Below, piece after piece: positions 26,431 through 36,095 of a DNA stretch of 64,000 nt. How positions within the stretch are numbered: position 1 is the first letter of the stretch; every line of letters begins with the position of its first letter. The notes below the pieces were generated by a model that worked only from the letters and a program-made list of their open reading frames with translations, searched no databases and had not been told where the DNA came from. Both the position numbers and the translations under genes were made by a program. The DNA is from Selenomonadales bacterium (GTDB lineage: Bacteria; Bacillota; Negativicutes; Sporomusales; UBA7701), in the NCBI GenBank assembly GCA_029975165.1, contig JARKPR010000039.1, positions 56,651-120,650 of the forward strand. The letters run 5' to 3'.

Positions 26431-26447
26431 TGCAAATATTGTGCCAA
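26431..26447 (-). promoter_or_regulatory. Sigma54 (-24/-12) promoter of mop operon
   Basis: The minus strand reads TTGGCACAATATTTGCA, a perfect fit to TTGGCAC-N5-TTGCA with GG and GC ten bases apart. Transcription should begin near 26420, giving a leader of about 245 bases before mop. The enhancer-binding activator gene lies directly upstream. Confidence 0.92.
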
Positions 26448-26454
26448 TAAAATA

Positions 26455-26479
26455 AGCCCACCCCGCAGGCCGGCGGGCT
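26455..26479 (-). terminator. Terminator of the sigma54 activator gene
   Basis: On the minus strand AGCCCGCC pairs with GGTGGGCT (one G-U pair) and is followed by TATTTTATTGG. The U-tract runs into the -24 element of the mop promoter, so activator transcripts stop just before the sigma54 promoter. Confidence 0.75.
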
Positions 26480-26531
26480 CGGCATTTTCATGTGGCGAGA
26501 CCATTGGCAGTGTGTATATATTGTCGCTTTT

Positions 26532-26550
26532 GTGTTTCATTTAGTAACAC
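26532..26550. promoter_or_regulatory. Inverted repeat, candidate activator site
   Basis: GTGTT-N9-AACAC lies about 85 bp upstream of the -24 element, the usual distance for an enhancer site of an AcoR-type activator. The arms are short, so this is tentative. Confidence 0.35.
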
Positions 26551-26574
26551 TATTTCTACACTGTGGTAACAATT

Positions 26575-28560
26575 TTAGTTATTTATGGCATACACGCGCA
26601 TTTTGTTGTAGAGGGTTTTCCGCGAGACGCCCATCTCCCGCGCCACGCGGCTGACGTTGCCGGCATGCGTGTTGAGCAGGCCCTGGATTTTTCGCTTCTC
26701 CGCGTCGCGGGCCGCTTTTTGCCTTTTCTCCCGGCAGTCGAGCATTTGGGCGGCCGGCAGCGCGGCGGCGAAGGTTCTGGCGGCGGGGGGCACCGACAGT
26801 TCGGCCGGCAGGTGCCGCAGGACGATGGTGCCGTCTTCGGACAGGCTGGCGGCCCGTTCGACGACGTTGTGCAGTTCACGGACATTTCCCGGCCAGCTGT
26901 AATGTGTGAGGAAGTCGACGACGGCGGGATCGACGAAGTATTTGCAGCCCCGGTCGCGGCCGAGCTTGTCGAGAAAATGGGCGAACAGCAGCGGGATGTC
27001 TTCGATGCGGTTCCTGAGAGGGGGGATGGTGATGGCCATGACGTTGAGCCGGTAATACAGGTCCCGGCGGAATGCCCCCCGTTCGACTTCCTGCAGGAGG
27101 TTCTTGTTCGTGGCGCAGATGAGGCGGACGTTGACGGGGATGGTTTTGTCGCCGCCGATGCGGGTGACCTTTTTTTCCTGGATGACCCGCAGGAAGGCGA
27201 TCTGCTGCTCGAGCGGCATGTCGCCCACTTCGTCGAGGAAGAGGGTGCCGCCGGAGGCCAGTTCGAATTTTCCCGGTTTGCCGCCGCGTTTCGCCCCGGT
27301 GAACGCCCCTTCCTCGTAGCCGAACAGTTCGCTGCCGATGAGCTCGCTGGGGATGGCCCCGCAGTTGAGGGCGACGAACGGCCCGAGGTGCTGGGCGCTG
27401 AGGTTGTGGATGGCCTGGGCGAAGATCTCTTTGCCTGTGCCGCTTTCTCCCTGGAGGAGGATGTTGGCGGTGGTGGTGGCCGTGAGCGTCGCCAGGCGGA
27501 TGGCGTCGCGGATGGCCGGGCTGTCGCCGATGATGTCCGAGAATTGCAGGGTGGCCGAGTAGCCGCTGAACCTGTTGACGAGGTTTTGCACCTGCTTGAT
27601 GGGACGCAGGATGATTATGCCGCCGGTGGCCGCGCCCTGGTCGTTGACGACGGGCTCGCAGGACACCAGGCAGTAGCACAGTCCTTCCTTGGTGTCGACC
27701 ATGGCTTCGATGTCGGTGTACGGCTCGGCGATGGTGATGGCTTTGCCCCGGGATACCGCCCGGGGTTCGAACAGTTTGCCGACCGGCGTGCCGAGGACGT
27801 CTTTGCCGAGCATGGTCTTGGCCGCAGGGTTGAGCTCGATAACGACTTCGTTTTTGTCGACGATGAGCACGCCGTCGGATACGGCGTTGAAGAAGTTGGT
27901 CAGCCGGTTGTTGATCAGGGCCAGTTCCTGGTTTTTCCGCCTGATGCTGAGCTGGGCCATGATGGCTTCGGCGGCGGCGACGACTATCCCCAGGGTATGA
28001 AGGTGGGAGGCGTGGGAGGCGCCCGACATGTCGAGCACGCCGATGATCCGCCGGTCTTCGTCGAAGATGGGCGCCGACGAGCAGGTGAGGCAATGATGCT
28101 TCCGGCGGAAATGTTCCGCCCCCGAGACCTGGATGGGCGCGCCCGTCTCCAGGGCGGTGCCGATGGCGTTGGTGCCGGCCTCGGTCTCGTGCCAGCCGGC
28201 GCCGCGGAAGAAGTCCTCGGTCATGGGGTTCTGCAGCGTGTCCTCGTCGCCGAACATTTCCAGGATGTAGCCGTTCTCGTCAGTGAGCACGACAACGAAC
28301 CCCGACCCTTGCACGAAATGGTAGAGGTTGGCCATGAACGGCTTGGCGACTTTTATGAGCTGGTCTTTTTCCCGCAGTAGCCTGCTGAGGGACTGGGCGT
28401 CAAGCTTGCGGTGGGGTGTGGGGCTGCGGGGGTCGACGCAGGCTTTGACGCACCGCCGCCACGATGCGGCTATCTGCGGCCGGACGCCGTCGGCGTGGCC
28501 GGTGCCTGTGATGTATTCTTCCCATATAGGCAGAATGGAATCTCGATACCCCGTGAACAT
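26575..28560 (-). CDS. Sigma54-dependent transcriptional activator (AcoR-like, GAF-PAS-AAA-Fis)
   Basis: This 661-residue enhancer-binding protein likely activates mop. Residues 70-200 look like a GAF domain (GAGWHETEAGTNAIGTAL), 225-330 a PAS domain (FNAVSDGVLIVDKNEVVIE), 345-575 the AAA+ domain with GESGTGKE, the sigma54-contact loop EEGAFTGAKRGG and LFLDEVGDMP, and 620-661 a Fis-type HTH (GNVSRVAREMGVSRKTLYNKM). I chose ATG 28560, preceded by AAGGTGG; a longer frame to 28917 would run through the promoter region and is not conserved-looking. There is no receiver domain, so it probably senses a small molecule directly, perhaps an aldehyde. Confidence 0.92.
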   Translation of the reverse strand: MFTGYRDSILPIWEEYITGTGHADGVRPQIAASWRRCVKACVDPRSPTPHRKLDAQSLSRLLREKDQLIKVAKPFMANLYHFVQGSGFVVVLTDENGYILEMFGDEDTLQNPMTEDFFRGAGWHETEAGTNAIGTALETGAPIQVSGAEHFRRKHHCLTCSSAPIFDEDRRIIGVLDMSGASHASHLHTLGIVVAAAEAIMAQLSIRRKNQELALINNRLTNFFNAVSDGVLIVDKNEVVIELNPAAKTMLGKDVLGTPVGKLFEPRAVSRGKAITIAEPYTDIEAMVDTKEGLCYCLVSCEPVVNDQGAATGGIIILRPIKQVQNLVNRFSGYSATLQFSDIIGDSPAIRDAIRLATLTATTTANILLQGESGTGKEIFAQAIHNLSAQHLGPFVALNCGAIPSELIGSELFGYEEGAFTGAKRGGKPGKFELASGGTLFLDEVGDMPLEQQIAFLRVIQEKKVTRIGGDKTIPVNVRLICATNKNLLQEVERGAFRRDLYYRLNVMAITIPPLRNRIEDIPLLFAHFLDKLGRDRGCKYFVDPAVVDFLTHYSWPGNVRELHNVVERAASLSEDGTIVLRHLPAELSVPPAARTFAAALPAAQMLDCREKRQKAARDAEKRKIQGLLNTHAGNVSRVAREMGVSRKTLYNKMRVYAINN

Positions 28561-28915
28561 CGCAAACCACCTTGAATATATTGCTTCATTTTGGCAATTC
28601 GCTTTTCTCCGCCCAATACCTGCATATCGATTGTATGCAACGTAACTAGCAGCATCTAGGACTGAGGATACAAGAAATAAGCTGATTTTGCGAAAATTAG
28701 CGAACAAGCAGGATTTATGTCTGAATTTTGGGAATAAGCACTTAATATGGTTTGCATACATAGTAGGTGATAGCTGCGAGGTATTGCAATTGTCGATGCC
28801 ATTTCCGGCATCGCAGGGCAGACAAACTTGTAGCCAACAGCTTGTGGGCTCGGTCGGAAAGATCGATGTGCCAGGCAATAGGTCGGCTGGGGATGCGCAG
28901 ACTGTCTCGGCTGCC

Positions 28916-28975
28916 ACATTAGTCCTGTTTAGTCTCGGCGAAGAGGAATATGTAATATCAATAACTCAGGCTAAG
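28916..28975 (+). pseudogene. cheW N-terminal remnant
   Basis: Within the 490-base gap before the phosphatase gene, the plus strand encodes LVLFSLGEEEYVISITQAK, which is the start of a CheW adaptor (typically VVFSLGEEEYGIDI). The rest of CheW is missing and the frame continues with unrelated residues to 29020. It is a fossil of a chemotaxis adaptor gene next to a chemoreceptor operon. No other gene is visible between 28561 and 29049. Confidence 0.6.
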
Positions 28976-29049
28976 GGGAATTCAAAGAACTGGTTGTTAA
29001 TGTTGTTGGATGCGACATGACCTGATTATCCTTATATGAGGTGCTTCAA

Positions 29050-31086
29050 ATGCGAACGGCAGACGATTCGGGGAAAAAACAGGCGAGCAGCATGCGGGGA
29101 GCGGACTTGTGGAATATAACGGCCAAATTATCTCTACAAAAGGTGTTCTCGTTTTCTTTCATATTTCAGTTCATTGTGGTGGCCGGAATTATAGCGGCCA
29201 TTCTTTTCTATGGCGGTCAACAAGCCGTCAATGCGCTTCTTAAGGAAATGCAACAGGAAATTACGGAAAGAGTTTACGAACAACTGAGTCGGCACATGAA
29301 AGAACCGATGCAGCTTAACCGATTAAATGCCGACGCTTGGCGTGTCGGCCTGCTGGACTTAACCGCCCCGTTACCGAGAGAACGATATTTCGCCAATCAT
29401 ATCCAGGCTTTCCCGCATGTTGCCATGACCTTCATCGGCCTGAACGACGGCACGTTTTACGGGGCGCTCCGTAAAGCCTCCGGCGAAATCCAGGTGGTGC
29501 GGAACAACGAAGAGACCAGGGGGGATTCTTGGTATTATGCCGTCTCTGCGCAGGGGGATGCCGGCGAACGACAGGAGATTTTCCCCAAGTTTGATCCTCG
29601 GATCCGCCCCTGGTACAAAAGTGCGAAAGATATTGGCAGACCAATATTCAGCGAGATTTACCGGCATTTTGTATTTCATGAGCCGACCATCACCGCCGCT
29701 TATCCCGTATTTGACGCCGACGGGAGATTAGCCGGCGTCTTCGGCGTCGATTATCTTTTGTCTTGGCTGGGCGATACATTGCAAAGAATACCGGTGGGTG
29801 GTTCCGGACAGGTATTTATAACTGACGCCCAAGGGTTTCTGGTCGCGACGTCGACACCTAACGAGCTTTTTGTGGAAAAGGACAGCCGCTTCGACAGGGT
29901 TCAGGCCATTGACGCCCAAAACCCGGTGCTGAGGATAGCCGTGCAGTCGTTATTGGCTGGCAATGAAGGCCAGGCACGCGAGATTGCATACGATAATCGT
30001 TCTTTCCTTGTGAATGTGAAGGTTTTCCGTGAGAACGGCATTGACTGGAGAATTTATGTAGTCCTTGCGGGCGACGATTTTCTGGGAGGGATAAAAAAGG
30101 CGGTCAACTGGACCATAGCGGTTACGGCACTTACCATCATTGTGGCCTCATTTCTCTTGATTTGGACGGCGGGGTGGGTCACGCGGCCGATATTAAGGAT
30201 TAACGCGGCGGCGCGCGAGCTTGCTGAGGGACGATTGCAGACGGTACCCGACACAGACCGGCAGGACGAGCTCGGGCAGTTGGCGCGCTCGTTCAACGCT
30301 ATGGCTCGTCAGATTACCGACCTTGTTGAACGTTTGGAGTTGAAAGTTGCCGAACGGACGAAAGCTTTGGCAAAAAAGACGAAGGAGGAACAAAAGCTCC
30401 GTGAGGCCTTGCATACAGAACTGGAGAAAGCAGGAAAGCAGCAGAGGTCCATGCTTCCGCCGGACATAGACCGGGACCGGTTACGCCTTAAGGTAATTTA
30501 TGAGCCATGCCTGTTTGTCAGTGGCGACTTCTGCGGGCATCATTGGCTAGAAGAAGGGGATATCCTTTTTGGTTATATTCTCGATGTCACTGGTCACGGC
30601 GTTGCGACGGCCCTGCAAACTGCGGCAATCAATGTTATCATTCAAGAAATTTTGCATGACGGTTTTTCTTGGGCGGCAATAATGGTTGAGCTTAATAAGA
30701 GGATAGGCTTATACCTCAAGGACGATACCTTGGTGGCTGCGTGCTGTTTTCGACTGGATTTCAGGCGCAAGGAGCTCGATTATATAGCCGCAGGTATTAC
30801 GGAGTTTTTCGCCGACTCGGTTTCGGCCAAAGGACGAATCAAGACGCCCGGTTCATTCCTGGGAGTATCTGAGCAGTCGGAATTTGAAATCCTGACAATA
30901 CCGATACAAGAGGGAGACATTTTTTGTTTTTACAGTGACGGTCTTGCCGACAAGCTTGATGAAGGAAGCAATTTTCCGCTAAATGCAGCTTTTGATGAGA
31001 TGGTGCAAATGGTCCAAAATTTAGCAACTACCGATATCCGCCGCGACGATTGTACAGCAATGTGTATTAAGATTAATAAATCGTAA
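29050..31086 (+). CDS. Cache-HAMP SpoIIE/RsbU-type serine phosphatase
   Basis: This membrane-bound protein dephosphorylates the phosphorylated STAS partner. It has a helix near 35-60, a dCache-like periplasmic sensor (residues 60-340, with FDPRIRPWYKSA), a second helix near 350-375, a HAMP domain (WVTRPILRINAAARELAEG), a coiled coil with ERTKALAKKTKEEQ, and a C-terminal PP2C domain (SGDFCGHHWL, ILDVTGHGVATALQT, FYSDGLAD, DDCTAMCI). The usual DxxG in GDF is altered to GDFCG, with the later Asp residues retained. ATG 29050 has GAGG at 7-8 bases; GTG 29041 is the alternative. It is the first gene of a four-gene operon whose base composition is lower in GC than the flanks. Confidence 0.9.
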   Translation: MRTADDSGKKQASSMRGADLWNITAKLSLQKVFSFSFIFQFIVVAGIIAAILFYGGQQAVNALLKEMQQEITERVYEQLSRHMKEPMQLNRLNADAWRVGLLDLTAPLPRERYFANHIQAFPHVAMTFIGLNDGTFYGALRKASGEIQVVRNNEETRGDSWYYAVSAQGDAGERQEIFPKFDPRIRPWYKSAKDIGRPIFSEIYRHFVFHEPTITAAYPVFDADGRLAGVFGVDYLLSWLGDTLQRIPVGGSGQVFITDAQGFLVATSTPNELFVEKDSRFDRVQAIDAQNPVLRIAVQSLLAGNEGQAREIAYDNRSFLVNVKVFRENGIDWRIYVVLAGDDFLGGIKKAVNWTIAVTALTIIVASFLLIWTAGWVTRPILRINAAARELAEGRLQTVPDTDRQDELGQLARSFNAMARQITDLVERLELKVAERTKALAKKTKEEQKLREALHTELEKAGKQQRSMLPPDIDRDRLRLKVIYEPCLFVSGDFCGHHWLEEGDILFGYILDVTGHGVATALQTAAINVIIQEILHDGFSWAAIMVELNKRIGLYLKDDTLVAACCFRLDFRRKELDYIAAGITEFFADSVSAKGRIKTPGSFLGVSEQSEFEILTIPIQEGDIFCFYSDGLADKLDEGSNFPLNAAFDEMVQMVQNLATTDIRRDDCTAMCIKINKS

Positions 31087-31123
31087 TGGCGTGACTGGCT
31101 CGCCAAAAGGAGGTCCGGACAGG

Positions 31124-31546
31124 GTGCATTACACTGTTTCAACGCTAGCCGAGTTCGCTTGCGTTCGGGAAGAGATTAAGGATGAGCTAACTTCCTTGGA
31201 CAGGGATCACGGCAACCGGTTGTTTATCGCCGTCAATGAGGCCGTGAACAATGCGCTGGTGCATGGAACGCAGGGAAAAAGCACCAGGCATGTGCAGGTC
31301 GTTATCGCCAGGGAGGAGGAGTGGTTGGCGATTATAATCAGGCACGACGGAACGGGCATCAGGCGGCGCAAGCCGGGCGACAGCCCGGAGGGGCTGTGGA
31401 TGGAAAAGGGCCGGGGTTTATCGATTATCCGCCATTTCACCGATAGCGCCGAATACAACGCCCGGGGTAATGAACTGATTTTACGGAAACGGTTAGATCC
31501 CATGGCGTGCGGCGCGGCATTACCCAAAAATGACGAAGGGGCGTGA
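31124..31546 (+). CDS. RsbW-like anti-sigma/serine kinase (HATPase)
   Basis: This 140-residue GHKL-type ATPase carries [11 protein letters not shown] (N-box), RHDGTGI (G1-box) and [12 protein letters not shown] (G2-box), the small-kinase form used in partner switching. It should phosphorylate the STAS protein encoded two genes downstream and be countered by the upstream phosphatase. GTG 31124 is preceded by AAAGGAGGTCC at a good distance; the more upstream in-frame GTG at 31091 has no RBS and precedes that SD. It overlaps the chemoreceptor reading frame slightly if that gene starts at 31530. Its binding target (sigma factor or other) is not evident here. Confidence 0.88.
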   Translation: MHYTVSTLAEFACVREEIKDELTSLDRDHGNRLFIAVNEAVNNALVHGTQGKSTRHVQVVIAREEEWLAIIIRHDGTGIRRRKPGDSPEGLWMEKGRGLSIIRHFTDSAEYNARGNELILRKRLDPMACGAALPKNDEGA

Positions 31547-31550
31547 CAAT

Positions 31551-33626
31551 ATGCGATGGTTCAAAGATTTGAAGATTTTCACGAAGATTCTGCTTTTGGT
31601 GCTGATTACGGCAGTCTCACTGGCGGTCGTGGGATTCATGGGGTATCGCTATATGACCCAAATGCGTGACCAGGCAAGGGAGATGTATGCCGAGCACCTA
31701 TTGCCTGTGGGGTGGCTTAATATTACCCGCAATAATTTCCGGGCGGTTGAAGCCGATATATGGCAACTGATACTCACCAGCGATAAGACCGAGGAGCAAC
31801 GGTTGGTGAAAGATATCGACCAGCAAGCCCAAGAGGCCAATACCTTGTTGGCGCAATATGAAAAACTGAATATAGGCCAGACTGAAAAAGAAAGGCTGGC
31901 ACAGCTTAAGACGGCGATGCAGGAGTATAGGGCAGAGCGGCAAAGGGCCATTGATCTGGCTGTTGCCGGGGATAAGCCGGGAGCCTATGCGATTTACAGG
32001 TCCGCTGCCGGAAAAATCGAAGACCAGACCAGCCTACTTAGGGACTTGGCGCAAAAGTCCAGTAAGGATTCCGACGCTCTGGCGGAGGAAATTGCCGCAG
32101 AGGCCGCGATGGCTCTAAAAATTGTGTTCGGTGTCGTGATGCTGGCGATAGTGCTCTGCGGAGTTATGGGAATCGCCATTGCCCGCGAAATCGCCAGATC
32201 GGTTTCCAAACTGCAGATCCTCATGGCTAAGGCCGGCGCCGGGGATCTTACCGTCCATGGCGATATAGAATCAAAGGATGAAATAGGCGAACTCACCGCC
32301 TCCTTTAACCTGATGATGCGCCGTCAGTCCGAAGTCGTCGGCATGGTGCGAAAAGCGGCGGTGGAATTGTCAGCTGCTTCGGAAGAGATGGCGGCGTCGT
32401 GCGAAGAGGTAAACGCAGCTACCGAGGAAGTGGCACGGAGTATGCACCATGTCACTGAAACTACCGCCCAGGGCAACACGGTCATTGTTGAGGCTTCTCA
32501 GTCGCTTGTGCATCTGTCATCTCTTATTCAGATCGCAAAGAGCAAGGCGACATCAGCGGTAGCCGACTCGCAAAAGACGCTCCGGGCAGCTACGGGTGGA
32601 CAGGAGACGGTACGGGAAACGGTGGCCTGCATGGGTACAATCAGCGAGAAAACCAAGGATACCGAAACGATTATCGCTACTTTGAGCAATTATTCGACCC
32701 AAATTGCTTCTATTACCGATACTATCACCGGTATCGCCAGTCAAACCAACTTGCTGGCGCTTAATGCGGCAATCGAAGCCGCGCGCGCCGGCGAAGCGGG
32801 AAGAGGGTTCGCCGTGGTGGCGGAAGAGGTAAGAAAGTTAGCCGAGCAGTCCAGCCAGGGGGCAAGCGAGGTGGCCGCACTGGTGCAGAAAGTGGCCGAA
32901 AGCACCGAGGAGGCGGTCGCGGCCATGCGGCAAAGCAATGTTGAAGTAATCCGCGGGGTAGAGGTAGTGAATAAAGCCGGGACAGCCCTGGACGATATTG
33001 TGACTGAGGTGAACAGTACCGTTAGCGACATCGGTGGTGTGCTGAGCGTAACCAACGAAGAGGTGGCAAGCTCTGATAAGGTAGTTGAACTTATTAACCG
33101 GTTGGCAAGCGTCATTGAGACAACGGCAGCGCAGGCGGAGGAGGTGGCGTCTTCCACCGAGCAAACCTCGGCGGCCATGCAGACGGTTGCTGCAAGCTCG
33201 GAAGAAGGTAGCGCCATGGCCAACGATCTTAAAGCAATGGTGGACGTATTTAAGGTGGCGGGTGCGAGGGAGCTTGACGCCGTGGGGCTGCTGGAACAGG
33301 CAAAATCGGATCATCTGCTATGGAAGATGCGGGTTGCCAATATGCTCCAGGGCATCGAAACTTTGACGGAGAATGAGTTGACGTCGCATAGTGATTGCCG
33401 TTTGGGCAAATGGTATTTCGCGCTGGATAACCCATACAAGAATGATGCCGACTTTAGAGCGGTCGACGAGCCGCATAAGCAGGTTCACGAATATGCCAAG
33501 CAAGCGGTGATTGCTTATCAGGCCGGCGACAAAAAGAAAGCGGCGCATTATGCGGCAATGCTCGGCCGCAATTCAGACAGGGTTCTGATACTGCTTGACC
33601 GTCTGATCAAAAAAATAGGCAAATAG
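31551..33626 (+). CDS. Methyl-accepting chemotaxis protein with C-terminal CZB zinc-binding domain
   Basis: This 691-residue chemoreceptor has an N-terminal helix, a four-helix-bundle periplasmic domain (residues 35-185), a second helix near 190-210, HAMP, and a signalling domain with the tip [20 protein letters not shown] and [18 protein letters not shown]. The last 110 residues form a CZB domain: [18 protein letters not shown] and PHKQVHEYA supply the His/Cys zinc ligands. CZB domains sense zinc and oxidants such as hypochlorite in known cases. I chose ATG 31551, spaced from GAAGGGGCG. It lies inside a partner-switching operon rather than a che operon, which is unusual. Confidence 0.92.
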   Translation: MRWFKDLKIFTKILLLVLITAVSLAVVGFMGYRYMTQMRDQAREMYAEHLLPVGWLNITRNNFRAVEADIWQLILTSDKTEEQRLVKDIDQQAQEANTLLAQYEKLNIGQTEKERLAQLKTAMQEYRAERQRAIDLAVAGDKPGAYAIYRSAAGKIEDQTSLLRDLAQKSSKDSDALAEEIAAEAAMALKIVFGVVMLAIVLCGVMGIAIAREIARSVSKLQILMAKAGAGDLTVHGDIESKDEIGELTASFNLMMRRQSEVVGMVRKAAVELSAASEEMAASCEEVNAATEEVARSMHHVTETTAQGNTVIVEASQSLVHLSSLIQIAKSKATSAVADSQKTLRAATGGQETVRETVACMGTISEKTKDTETIIATLSNYSTQIASITDTITGIASQTNLLALNAAIEAARAGEAGRGFAVVAEEVRKLAEQSSQGASEVAALVQKVAESTEEAVAAMRQSNVEVIRGVEVVNKAGTALDDIVTEVNSTVSDIGGVLSVTNEEVASSDKVVELINRLASVIETTAAQAEEVASSTEQTSAAMQTVAASSEEGSAMANDLKAMVDVFKVAGARELDAVGLLEQAKSDHLLWKMRVANMLQGIETLTENELTSHSDCRLGKWYFALDNPYKNDADFRAVDEPHKQVHEYAKQAVIAYQAGDKKKAAHYAAMLGRNSDRVLILLDRLIKKIGK

Positions 33627-33639
33627 GGGGGCGATTTGT

Positions 33640-33942
33640 TTGAAACAGGAATTCAAAAGCAAAGACGGCGGGGTGAACGTTTTTCTCAGTGGCAGCATGT
33701 ATGTCGAAGAAGCCGCGGTTTTGCGGGAAAAACTTCTGGGATACATCGACAAAGGTGTTAAAACTTTTTGGGTCGACTTGAAAGAGGTCGATTATATGGA
33801 CAGCTCGGGCCTGGGGGTGCTTGTCGCCATCCAGAAACGGGCGCGGCAGCAGGGCGGCGAGGTCGTGCTCGTCGGGGCGAACGGCCCTGTGAAGGAAATA
33901 ATCGAACTTACGCGACTGAACAAAATCTTCACTATGAGGTAG
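33640..33942 (+). CDS. STAS-domain anti-anti-sigma factor
   Basis: This 100-residue protein is a SpoIIAA/RsbV-type STAS domain with the phospho-acceptor motif DYMDSSGLGVL (Ser55-Ser56). Unphosphorylated it would bind the RsbW-like kinase and free that kinase's other partner. The start is TTG 33640, preceded by AGGGGGGCG; no in-frame ATG is available. Last gene of the operon. Confidence 0.9.
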   Translation: MKQEFKSKDGGVNVFLSGSMYVEEAAVLREKLLGYIDKGVKTFWVDLKEVDYMDSSGLGVLVAIQKRARQQGGEVVLVGANGPVKEIIELTRLNKIFTMR

Positions 33943-33981
33943 CGGCTACGGTAAGCATGCTGTCGCGATTTGGCAGGAAAC

Positions 33982-34024
33982 AAGTAGCGCTCTTAGCCGA
34001 ACTACAAGGCTAGGGGCGCTACTT
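33982..34024. repeat. Imperfect inverted repeat after the STAS gene
   Basis: AAGTAGCGC (33982-33990) and GCGCTACTT (34016-34024) pair, with further pairing of TAGCC and GGCTA inside. There is no T-run beyond it, so it may be an RNA 3' end structure or a relic. Confidence 0.5.
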
Positions 34025-34085
34025 GATAAAAATTGCGCGCTAGTCTGCCGGAATATCCGCCTGCCTCACCGGAACCATGATAACC

Positions 34086-34127
34086 AAAAAGCCAAGCGGC
34101 AAGGAATCATCCTTGGCTTGGCTTTTT
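34086..34127. terminator. Bidirectional terminator between STAS and rubrerythrin genes
   Basis: AAAAAGCCAAG pairs with CTTGGCTTTTT and an inner CAAGG/CCTTG extends the stem. A/T runs flank both sides, so it can end the rightward partner-switching operon and the leftward rubrerythrin gene. Confidence 0.85.
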
Positions 34128-34156
34128 CCAATGTTATGGCTTTGTTTAGGAGACGA

Positions 34157-34696
34157 TTAATAGTTGCCGAGAACTATTTCGAAGAATGCCTGGGGATGTT
34201 TACAGGTAGGACATACCTGAGGCGCGGTTGCGCCTTCGTGGCGATGACCGCATACGCGGCATTGCCAGATGTGTTTGCTTTCACGGGCAAAGACGGTTGC
34301 GTTCTCAACGTCTTTAAGAAGCGCTTTATAGCGTTCTTCATGTCTTTTCTCTATAGCACCTACCCGCCTAAACAACGCGGCGATTTCCGTAAAACCTTCC
34401 GCTTCTGCCGTTTCGGCAAACTCTTTATACATGCTTGTCCATTCTTCGTTTTCTCCCTCGGCCGCTTTCTTCAAGTTAGTTGGGGTGTCGCCGATACCTT
34501 TTAGAAGATTGAACCAGATTTTGGCGTGGGCAGCCTCGTTATCGGCCGTTTCCAAAAAGGTCGCGGCAATAGACTCATACCCTTCTTTTTTGGCGATGCC
34601 GGCAAAGTATGTGTACTTATTTCTCGCCATAGATTCGCCGGCGAAAGCTGCCATCATATTGGCCTCTGTCTTGGTTCCCTTGAAGTTTTCGTTCAT
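34157..34696 (-). CDS. rbr: Rubrerythrin
   Basis: This 179-residue non-haem iron peroxidase reduces hydrogen peroxide in anaerobes. The N-terminal ferritin-like domain supplies the diiron ligands ([33 protein letters not shown]) and the C-terminus is a rubredoxin-like domain with C146, C149, C162 and C165. Family length is normal. ATG has AGGAGGG upstream. TTGAAT and TAAAAT at 17-bp spacing sit just upstream on the minus strand, but would leave an unusually short leader. Confidence 0.95.
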   Translation of the reverse strand: MNENFKGTKTEANMMAAFAGESMARNKYTYFAGIAKKEGYESIAATFLETADNEAAHAKIWFNLLKGIGDTPTNLKKAAEGENEEWTSMYKEFAETAEAEGFTEIAALFRRVGAIEKRHEERYKALLKDVENATVFARESKHIWQCRVCGHRHEGATAPQVCPTCKHPQAFFEIVLGNY

Positions 34697-35557
34697 CTAG
34701 TTTCCCTCCTAAATTTTATGCAAGATTTAATATTTATTCAATAAACTGGACCTTAAACCCTTCTGGGTATGTAGCGGAACAATCCTGTTGAGTTGATAAA
34801 TGCTGTTATAAGTCGCATGCTTAGCAGGTATGGGCCATTTATGCCGTGATATTGCCCTACCCCAAAGCTGTTTTATTCCGTAAAATTTGTTCGTCCATAC
34901 CGGCTTAGTTTTTTCATAACTGATGATCCGGATCATTTTGGAAACTCTTTCCCATCCCTGCCGATTCAACTTGCGCTTGGTCAGGAGATAATCACCAGTC
35001 AATCCAAGCCGTACCAATAGCCAGCCCTATTAACCCTCAAATAATGGGGACTCCAGGCACACGAAGCCATAAATAACATCAAGAGCCATGTCTGTGGTGG
35101 CAGTGACTGCGGCGGTATCAAATACGCTAACGGCAATAATCGCGGCAGCCCCATAGCTGGAGCAGCAAGCTGCTTTTTGTCCGTCAGCTTGTAAGCAGCC
35201 GGCCAAGGTAGGGTTTAAATGGCTCGAAGTACCCACCAGCGTCAATGACCAACGTTAATATGCCCATAAATCCAATCGAGCAGCCGATAATTGCTTCACC
35301 AGTCCAACTAATTTGTTCAGTGGAGGGTGCGGTTTCCCAAAAGTCTTTTCCAACGCATGGGACGCAAGGTAATCGGTAAAGGGCCGGAGGCAGCCGGTAT
35401 TACTACTGTGACCGGCAGCGAGTTTAAATTCACCTTTACTATTTAGTCTCCAGCAACTCAAAGAGGAACTGGATAAAATATTGATTTAAATGCCTTCCCA
35501 ATTACCTTCCCGACACAAAAGGCCCTCCGGGATAAAACCCGAAGGGTCTGATTTTGT
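34697..35557. other. Stretch with no recognisable gene
   Basis: Short open frames of 60-96 codons occur on the minus strand (34727-35017, 35030-35245, 35255-35461), but none has a convincing RBS, family motif or codon pattern. The stretch is more AT-rich than the surrounding chromosome and may be decayed DNA. Confidence 0.5.
35517..35549 (-). terminator. Terminator after tRNA-Gly
   Basis: On the minus strand ACCCTTCGGG pairs with CCCGGAGGG, followed by CCTTTTGTG. It lies nine bases beyond the tRNA 3' end. Confidence 0.75.
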
Positions 35558-35632
35558 TGGAGCGGGCAACGGGATTCGAACCCGCGACCCACGGCTTGGG
35601 AAGCCGGTACTCTACCACTGAGCTACGCCCGC
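35558..35632 (-). tRNA. tRNA-Gly (CCC)
   Basis: The minus strand gives a full cloverleaf of 75 bases with the CCA end encoded: acceptor GCGGGCG, D-arm GCTCAGTGGTAGAGT, anticodon loop TTCCCAA and T-arm with GTTCGAATC. The anticodon CCC reads GGG. Confidence 0.95.
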
Positions 35633-36095
35633 ATGAGTATTAGGAATTGTTTCCGAAGTGGGCTGACCCACTTCCCAGTGCTCTTTATTGTAACGTATAA
35701 GGTCAGTAAAGTCAAGGCTTGGCAAGCAGTTCTAATCCGCGTTGCAGGATGCGTTCCGCTCTGGAATTATGTCCTGGCAACCCGCGATTGTCTATTGCCG
35801 GTTCTGCTTAATGTCGTCTGCCGTCTTTTTTAGGCACAGTAACAAATTTTTTCTTTATTTATGACTAGCTAGGTATATTTTTTGTAGAATTTATTCCTAT
35901 TAATTGATAACGATTTTTCAGACAGACCCGTTAGCGGGACGGGGTGGCTTGTGCCGGCGGGTTTTGCCGGGCAGATGCATATTCGCCGCATTCGCCTTTG
36001 CAAGGATATTCGAGGCTAAGTAGGCAGGGAGTAAATTTTCCTGTTGAAAAAAGTTATCAGAAATCCGTTTTATTTGCAGCAGCGGAGGGAGCTTA
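35633..36095. other. AT-rich stretch without a recognised gene
   Basis: No supported coding region is seen. Two small hairpins (CCCGTTAGCGGG near 35927 and CCGGCGGGTTTTGCCGG near 35955) lie upstream of the decayed HD-GYP gene; I compared them with the GEMM c-di-GMP riboswitch and could not make a match. Confidence 0.45.

Noticed and set aside
26575..28917. Longer 780-residue form of the sigma54 activator
   Set aside because: The extra N-terminus lies in non-coding sequence and lacks an RBS; the conserved protein begins at 28560.
35920..36060. GEMM c-di-GMP riboswitch before the HD-GYP remnant
   Set aside because: Hairpins are present but the conserved core motifs could not be matched.
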